In this document: one piece after another, positions 13,500 through 18,081 of the stretch
Layout of the letters: every line of letters starts with the position of its first letter
Position numbering within the stretch: the stretch's first letter is position 1
Position numbers and translations under genes: made by a program
Assembly (NCBI GenBank): GCA_046047235.1
Contig: JBJOII010000138.1
Coordinates: 1-18,081, forward strand
DNA: 18,081 nt
Direction: 5' to 3'
Source: JBMTVN01 sp046047235
GTDB lineage: Bacteria; Verrucomicrobiota; Verrucomicrobiia; Limisphaerales; JAHDYP01
Notes under the pieces: model-generated
Database searches by the model: none
Told to the model about the DNA's origin: nothing
The model's input: only the letters and a program-made list of their open reading frames with translations

Positions 13500-15542
13500 T
13501 CAATCCCCCAAGGAATCCAACGCCGCCCGCAACCCCGCAAACAAGTTCTTCCCCTTGTCCACTGCTACCGGCCGCGTCGACCCACCCTGATCCACCAGCT
13601 CAGCCGGCAACTCCTTCAAAAAACGCGACGGATGCATCGGACTCAAGGAACCATACTTCTTCCGCGCCGCACAATGACTCAGGGTCAACGTCCGCATCGC
13701 CCGCGTAATCGCCACATAAAATAACCGCCGCTCCTCATCCAATGTCCCCTCCTCCTTCGAGCGCGCATGCGGCAATAACCCCTCCTCCAACCCCACAATG
13801 TAAACATGCGGATACTCCAAACCCTTGCAGCTGTGCATCGTGATCAACGTCACCGCCTCACCCGGCTTGTCCTCCTCACTCCCCCGATCCTGATCCAACA
13901 TCATCTCCTCCAAAAAGGTCTGCAACCGCTCCAACTCCGTCTCCGCCGCTTCCACCTCGTCCAACGAAGCCACTAAATCCATCAGGTTCCGCACCCGGTT
14001 CTCCGCCGCCTCAATCTCCTTCTCCGACCGACGTAACTCATCCACATACCCCGTCTCCCGTAAAAAATTCTCCGCCCACTGCCGCAAAGAAAATCCCGGC
14101 GGCGTCTCCATCAACGGCTTCCTCGTCTCCTCCACAAATTCCACAAAATCCCCCACCGCCTCCACCGCCCGCTTCATCAACCCCACCCCCTCACCCAAAT
14201 TCTCCATCACCGCATAAACCGAACTCCCCCGCTCATGACTCGCCCCCAATAACCGCTCCATCGTCGTCTCACTCAAACCCCGCGCCGGCACGTTCGCAAT
14301 CCGCAACAAACTGATGTCGTCATGCGGATTCGACAACACCTTCAAATACGCCATCAAATCCCGAATCTCACGCCGGTCAAAGAAACTCTGCCCACCCACC
14401 AGATGATACCGTACCCCAGCCGACCGAAACGCCTGCTCCAAAGGCCGCGACTGACCATTGGTCCGAAATAATACCGCCTGCTGACTCCACGGAATCTCGT
14501 GAATCGTCCGACGAAACTCAATCGCGTCCACCACCGACTTCGCCTCCTCCTCCTCATTCCCATACGCCTCCAATACCAACTTCGTCCCCACCCCGTTCTG
14601 CGACCATAACTGCTTCCCCCGACGCTGCACGTTGTTCCGAATCACCGCGTTCGCCGCCTCCAAAATCGTCGAGGTCGACCGGTAATTCTGCTCCAACTTC
14701 ACCACCTTCACCTCCGGATAATGCCGCTCCATATCCAACAGGTTCGCAATCTCCGCACCCCGCCACCCGTATATGCTCTGGTCATCGTCCCCCACCACAC
14801 ACAAATTCCGATGACTCCGCGTCAACGCATGCACCACCCGAAACTGCGCCGCATTCGTGTCCTGATACTCGTCCACCATCACATACCGATACCGCTCACG
14901 ACACTCGTCCAAAACCTCCTGATGCTCCTCAAATAACTTCAATACCAGCAGGATCAAATCATCAAAATCCATCGCGTTGCACGCATGCAACGCCGACTCA
15001 TACCGCCTCCGAATCCGATCCGCCATGTCCGCCGCCGGCCCCACAATCGCCGCCGCCCCCGAACCCCCGTTCCGATACCGACTCAGCATCGCCAACACCT
15101 CACCCGGATCCACCTTCACCCCAGGACTCGCAATCCGCCCCAAAATCTTCTTCACCGTACTCAACTGCTCGGCCTGATCGTAAATCACAAAGTTCCGCTT
15201 ATACCCCAGCCGCTCAGCATGCCGACGCAATATCCGTACACATAAACTGTGAAAGGTACAGATCGTCGGCCGCTGCACCCGACGCCCCCTCCGCTCCCCC
15301 TCCCCTCCACTCGACAAGGGCAGCAGCTTCCTCACCCGCTCCTGCATCTCCCTCGCCGCCTTGTTCGTAAACGTCACCGCCAGAATGTTCTCCGGCCGAA
15401 CCCCCTTCTCCAGCAACTGCGCAATCCGAAAGGTAATCACCCGCGTCTTCCCCGTCCCCGCCCCCGCCAAAATCAACACCGGACCCCTCACGGTGGTCAC
15501 CGCCTCGCGCTGCTGTGGGTTAAGACTCTGAAGATCCGGCAT
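13500..15542 (-). CDS. uvrD: UvrD/PcrA/Rep-type superfamily 1 DNA helicase
   Basis: The 680-residue protein is a 3'-5' DNA helicase of the kind used in excision repair and in clearing stalled replication forks. Motifs run in order: Q motif 'LNPQQREAV' at 7-15, Walker A AGAGTGKT at 26-33, Ia 'VTFTNKAAREM', 'TFHSLC', motif II 'VDEYQDTN', III 'GDDDQSIYGWRGA', IV 'QNYRST', V 'ITMHSCKGLEYPHVYIVGLE', and VI 'YVAITRA'. ATG 15540-15542 gives the usual short N-terminus (MPDLQSLNPQQ). An in-frame ATG at 15573-15575 would add only 11 residues and is less likely. The length is slightly under PcrA (about 720), with the C-terminal tail shortened. A member of the Rep/PcrA branch cannot be ruled out, so the symbol is approximate. 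Confidence 0.95.
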   Translation of the reverse strand: MPDLQSLNPQQREAVTTVRGPVLILAGAGTGKTRVITFRIAQLLEKGVRPENILAVTFTNKAAREMQERVRKLLPLSSGGEGERRGRRVQRPTICTFHSLCVRILRRHAERLGYKRNFVIYDQAEQLSTVKKILGRIASPGVKVDPGEVLAMLSRYRNGGSGAAAIVGPAADMADRIRRRYESALHACNAMDFDDLILLVLKLFEEHQEVLDECRERYRYVMVDEYQDTNAAQFRVVHALTRSHRNLCVVGDDDQSIYGWRGAEIANLLDMERHYPEVKVVKLEQNYRSTSTILEAANAVIRNNVQRRGKQLWSQNGVGTKLVLEAYGNEEEEAKSVVDAIEFRRTIHEIPWSQQAVLFRTNGQSRPLEQAFRSAGVRYHLVGGQSFFDRREIRDLMAYLKVLSNPHDDISLLRIANVPARGLSETTMERLLGASHERGSSVYAVMENLGEGVGLMKRAVEAVGDFVEFVEETRKPLMETPPGFSLRQWAENFLRETGYVDELRRSEKEIEAAENRVRNLMDLVASLDEVEAAETELERLQTFLEEMMLDQDRGSEEDKPGEAVTLITMHSCKGLEYPHVYIVGLEEGLLPHARSKEEGTLDEERRLFYVAITRAMRTLTLSHCAARKKYGSLSPMHPSRFLKELPAELVDQGGSTRPVAVDKGKNLFAGLRAALDSLGD

Positions 15543-15635
15543 GAGGCGGCGGAGTCTAAATCCACCCCCCAACATGGCAAGCCTCAGCCACCATTTTCTA
15601 CTCGCCCCCTCTCATCCCCAGTATTAAAAACCCGC
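15543..15635. promoter_or_regulatory. Divergent spacer between uvrD and the NSS transporter
   Basis: This 93-nt divergent region should contain both promoters. On the + strand TATTAA at 15622-15627 is a possible -10 element 8 nt before the transporter ATG; the sequence 17 nt further upstream does not resemble a -35. Nothing convincing is seen for uvrD, and no operator or riboswitch was recognised. Confidence 0.25.
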
Positions 15636-17249
15636 ATGCCAACGGCCCAAACCCCAGAACGCTGGACCTCCCGCATGGGTGTCATCTTCGCAGTCGCCGG
15701 CAGCGCCGTGGGCCTCGGCAACTTCCTCCGCTTCCCCGGCCTCGCCGCCCAATACGGCAGCGGCGCCTTCATGATCGCTTACTTCCTCTCCCTCCTCATC
15801 CTCGGTATCCCCATCTGCTGGGCAGAATGGACCCTCGGCCGCCACGCCGGCCAACAAGGCTTCAACTCCAGCCCCGGCATCTTCCACGCCATCATTCAAC
15901 ACCCCTGGGGCAAATACGTCGGCGTCCTCGGCGTCGTCATCCCCGTGGTGATCTACATGTACTATGTCTACATCGAAGCCTGGTGCCTGGGCTACGCCTA
16001 TAGCTACATCGCCGGCCACATGAACCTCGGCACCGATGTCCAAGCCTACCAGGACTATTGGGCCAACTTCGTCGGCGCCACCGCCGATGGCCTCACACTC
16101 GGTAAAAACCATAACCAGGTCGTCCTCTTCCTCTTCATCGTCTATATCCTCAACTACGTCATCATCTACCGCGGCCTCGCCAAAGGTATCGAGAAATTCT
16201 GCCTCTGGGCCATGCCCGCCCTCATCGTCCTCGCCGTCATTATCCTCATCCGCGTCCTCACCCTCGGAACCCCCAACCCCAACCTCCCCGACCAAAACCT
16301 CGTCAACGGCCTCGGCTTCATGTGGAACCCCGGTAACGTCGGTTCCCAACTGAAAAACCCCCAGCTCTGGCTCGCCGCCGCCGGCCAAATCTTCTTCTCC
16401 CTCTCCGTCGGCTTCGGCGTCATCGTCACCTACGCCAGCTACCTCCGCGAATCCGACGATATCGTCCTCGGCGGCCTCACCGCCTCCAGTGCCAATGAAT
16501 GCTGCGAAGTCGCCCTCGGCGGCATGATCACCGTACCCGCCGCCTTCGTCTTCCTCGGCAGCGCCGGCGTCGTCGGCCAAGGCACCTTCGCCCTCGGCTT
16601 CAAAGTCCTCCCCCTCGTCTTCTCCACTATGCCCCTCCCCAACCTCTTCGGCACCGTCTTCTTTACCCTCCTCTTCCTCGCCGCCGTCACCAGCTCCCTC
16701 TCCATGCTCCAACCCGGCATCGCCTTCCTCGAAGAAGCCCTCGGCCTCAACCGCAAACAGTCCGTCGCCCTCCTCGGCCTCCTCACCTCCATCGGCTGCC
16801 TCTTCGTCGTCTACTTCAGTAAAGACCTCAAAGCCCTCGATACCATCGACTTCTGGGTCGGCACCTTCCTCATCTTCATCATGGCCACCATCATCATCAT
16901 CACCTTCGGCTGGATCGTCGGCGTCGAAAAAGGCTTCGCCGAAGCCCATAAAGGCGCCGCCCTCCGCATCCCCAACTTCTTCAAGTTCATCATCCGCTAC
17001 ATCTCCCCACTCTACCTCTTCACCATCTTCGCCCTCTGGGTCCTCTTTAATGTCTTCGGATGGAACCCCTCCACCGGCGACTTCACCCCCACCTCCTACA
17101 TCACCGACCTCGTCGGCGATAACCCCGATCACGTCGCACGTTATAGCATCCTCCTCATCGCCCTCGTCATCACGTTCTTCATCGCTATCACCGCTGCCTC
17201 CAAAAAACGCTGGAACTCCATCCCAACCCAGAAAGGAAACCTCCCATGA
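15636..17249 (+). CDS. Sodium-dependent transporter, neurotransmitter:sodium symporter (NSS/SNF) family
   Basis: The 537-residue inner-membrane protein is a LeuT-fold sodium symporter, probably for an amino acid. Helix 1 carries the family signature at residues 24-34, AVGLGNFLRFP, the same string as in LeuT; Asn29 and Arg32 align with LeuT Asn27 (Na1 site) and Arg30 (external gate). About 12 hydrophobic helices follow, including 'IYMYYVYIEAWCLGYAYSYI' (helix 3 region), 'FFSLSVGFGVIVTYASYL' (helix 6) and 'LLFLAAVTSSLSMLQPGIAF' (helix 8, with the Na2-site Thr/Ser pair). ATG 15636-15638 starts the recognisable protein; the open frame upstream is antisense of uvrD. Its stop overlaps the start of a small single-helix subunit gene, which points to the methionine/alanine-type two-component NSS transporters. 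Substrate is not readable from the sequence. Confidence 0.94.
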   Translation: MPTAQTPERWTSRMGVIFAVAGSAVGLGNFLRFPGLAAQYGSGAFMIAYFLSLLILGIPICWAEWTLGRHAGQQGFNSSPGIFHAIIQHPWGKYVGVLGVVIPVVIYMYYVYIEAWCLGYAYSYIAGHMNLGTDVQAYQDYWANFVGATADGLTLGKNHNQVVLFLFIVYILNYVIIYRGLAKGIEKFCLWAMPALIVLAVIILIRVLTLGTPNPNLPDQNLVNGLGFMWNPGNVGSQLKNPQLWLAAAGQIFFSLSVGFGVIVTYASYLRESDDIVLGGLTASSANECCEVALGGMITVPAAFVFLGSAGVVGQGTFALGFKVLPLVFSTMPLPNLFGTVFFTLLFLAAVTSSLSMLQPGIAFLEEALGLNRKQSVALLGLLTSIGCLFVVYFSKDLKALDTIDFWVGTFLIFIMATIIIITFGWIVGVEKGFAEAHKGAALRIPNFFKFIIRYISPLYLFTIFALWVLFNVFGWNPSTGDFTPTSYITDLVGDNPDHVARYSILLIALVITFFIAITAASKKRWNSIPTQKGNLP

Positions 17250-17398
17250 CCACCGGCGGCTGGATCACTATGACCCTCTCCGTAGGCTTTGTCGTCAGCC
17301 TCTTCGGCTGGTGCATCTACAAGGTCCTCACTACTAAAGGCCCCTCCGACTCCCTCCACGGCCTCGATGACATCGATACCAAGGACGTCGAAGCCTAA
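17246..17398 (+). CDS. NSS transporter small subunit, single-helix membrane protein (MetS-like)
   Basis: This 50-residue protein starts at ATG 17246-17248, overlapping the transporter stop as ATGA, with AAAGGA about 10 nt upstream, one of the few clear ribosome binding sites on the + strand. One membrane helix covers about residues 5-28 ('ITMTLSVGFVVSLFGWCIY'), followed by an acidic soluble tail ('GLDDIDTKDVEA'). Small one-helix partners encoded directly after NSS transporters are known from the methionine/alanine import systems (MetP-MetS of Corynebacterium), where the small subunit is needed for transport. Here the assignment rests on position, size and topology rather than on a specific motif. 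Confidence 0.8.
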   Translation: MTTGGWITMTLSVGFVVSLFGWCIYKVLTTKGPSDSLHGLDDIDTKDVEA

Positions 17399-17413
17399 CC
17401 CCCACCCCTCCGC

Positions 17414-17588
17414 CACTTATCGCTTACCCCTTATCGCTTACCGCTTGCCGCCCTGCACTTTACGCTCTGCGCTTTCCGCTTAGCCCTCTGCGCCTTCCCC
17501 TTACCGCTTACCCCTTACCGCTTACCGCTCCGCGCTTTGCGCTTACCGCTCTGCGCTTCGCCCCCATCTCCCATCTCCTATCTCCTAG
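17414..17588 (+). repeat. Heptanucleotide tandem array 3 (25 units)
   Basis: The gap between the convergent transporter genes and the last gene holds 25 units in unbroken 7-nt register, ending at the base before the TAG complement of the last gene (17589). Early units are CACTTAT, CGCTTAC, CCCTTAT, CGCTTGC, CGCTCTG, CGCTTTC and similar. The last four switch to CCCCCAT, CTCCCAT, CTCCTAT and CTCCTAG. It is more diverged than array 2 but shares the CGCTTAC/CCCTTAC alternation of array 1. No terminator is visible for the transporter operon. Confidence 0.9.
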
Positions 17589-18002
17589 CTAATACCTCAC
17601 CTGGTAAAACCAGCCGCCCCCCGCCCCAAACGGCACCACCACCTCCGTCTCAGGAACCCCACCCTCCACCTCCGCCACCAAATTCAGCTCGTCCAAATCC
17701 TCTCCCCCCCAAACCTGATAAACCACCCCAGGCAAACCCGGCCAACTCAACCGCATCTTCCCCTCACTCAAGGCCGTTAAATCGAGGTCGAAATCGAAAT
17801 CAATAACCGACGGATCCTGCCCCGCCAGTTGCTCAAACGCATTGGTATAGCCATCTCCATCAGGATCATCCTTCGCCCCGTAAAACAGCCCCCCCAACCA
17901 CCGCTGCTCCCAATCATCCGCCAAACCGTCAGCATCCGTGTCCGTAACCACCACGCCACGCACCAGCAGGGTCGCCTCCAGGATAGCGCCCTCCGCCCCC
18001 AC
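17589..18002 (-). CDS. C-terminal end of a probable secreted Ca2+-binding protein (broken or partial)
   Basis: The frame gives 137 residues from a GTG at 18000-18002. Residues about 19-66 contain two acidic calcium-binding segments of thrombospondin type-3-repeat style, 'DTDADGLADDWEQRW' and 'DDPDGDGYTNAFEQLAGQDP'. A roughly 55-residue beta-type domain follows and ends 'GGGWFYQVRY', a C-terminal pattern I associate with secreted verrucomicrobial proteins. There is no signal peptide or passenger domain, so this should be the end of a longer protein. The frame is closed by TGA at 18021-18023, but the same frame is open again from there to the window edge, and another frame is also open to the edge across the G5 run at 18011-18015. 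GGAGG about 10 nt before the GTG makes an independent short protein possible. Confidence 0.55.
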   Translation of the reverse strand: MGAEGAILEATLLVRGVVVTDTDADGLADDWEQRWLGGLFYGAKDDPDGDGYTNAFEQLAGQDPSVIDFDFDLDLTALSEGKMRLSWPGLPGVVYQVWGGEDLDELNLVAEVEGGVPETEVVVPFGAGGGWFYQVRY

Positions 18003-18081
18003 ATACTCGTCCCCCTCCGATCAAAGCCACTCCCCCCGACTCGACTCCCCTCGGTGATGCGACGACCAGTAAGTCCAGTCA
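18003..18081 (-). other. Window-edge segment upstream of the broken secreted-protein gene
   Basis: This segment has two frames on the - strand that are open to the edge. The same frame as the downstream gene reads 'DWTYWSSHHRGESSRGEWL' before the TGA at 18021-18023; the alternative frame reads 'TGLTGRRITEGSRVGGSGFD'. Neither could be recognised, so whether the break is a nonsense codon, a frameshift or a true gene boundary is undecided. Confidence 0.35.

Noticed and set aside
15249..15635. 129-codon in-frame upstream extension of the transporter
   Set aside because: It is antisense of the uvrD 5' end, Arg/Pro-rich; the family N-terminus starts at 15636.
15624..17132. 502-codon - strand frame opposite the NSS transporter, very acidic
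   Set aside because: It is an antisense shadow of a membrane protein gene; Glu/Asp richness is the complement of Ile/Val/Leu/Phe codons ending in C.
17777..18004. 75-codon - strand frame with ATG after GGAGG at the right edge
   Set aside because: It overlaps the calcium-binding domain in another frame and is Trp/Arg/Cys-rich without motifs; the ribosome binding site may serve the nearby GTG at 18002 instead.

Overview
The window looks like chromosome from a Gram-negative, high-GC bacterium, most likely of the Verrucomicrobiota/PVC group. This is an inference from three things: a protein ending in a calcium-binding type-3-repeat and 'FYQVRY' tail typical of secreted verrucomicrobial proteins, C-rich spacers, and many TPR proteins. 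The + strand is strongly C-rich and G-poor whichever strand is coding. Genes on the + strand therefore end most codons in C, and genes on the - strand end most codons in G.

Positions 1-7944 (- strand) hold one compact gene train. In transcription order it contains a TPR protein, a very large C39-peptidase-like/TPR protein, a short GspE/PilB-type secretion ATPase, and two different GspF/PilC-type inner-membrane platform proteins, the second cut by the window edge. Junctions are short or overlapping (an ATGA overlap between ATPase and first GspF; AGGAGG directly before the second). This looks like the motor of a type IV filament or type II secretion machine fused into one operon with a huge TPR scaffold carrying an intact-looking C39 Cys/His/Asp triad. 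The first two reading frames are probably one gene split by a 1-nt frameshift near 7080.

Positions 8058-13345 (+ strand) hold housekeeping and accessory genes: proA (proline synthesis), a putative ATP-grasp-like protein of unknown function, an SppA-type membrane signal peptide peptidase, a 109-residue HNH/zinc protein that has no ATG, GTG or TTG start and probably begins at a CTG overlapping the sppA stop, and a CobB/SIRT5-type sirtuin. A UvrD/PcrA helicase (13500-15542, - strand) converges on the sirtuin gene.

Positions 15636-17398 (+ strand) hold a sodium-coupled transporter of the NSS family with a 50-residue single-helix small subunit overlapping it by ATGA. At 17589-18002 (- strand) lies the C-terminal end of a probably secreted, calcium-binding protein whose upstream part is interrupted.

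Three spacers (10873-11089, 13346-13492, 17414-17588) are built almost wholly from C-rich heptanucleotide units kept in exact 7-nt register (31, 21 and 25 units). Two short hairpins with a shared core follow the stop codons of proA and the ATP-grasp-like gene. The points most worth a second look are the C39-TPR/secretion operon, the heptamer arrays, the frameshift, and the CTG-started HNH gene. No tRNA, rRNA, CRISPR array or insertion sequence was recognised.
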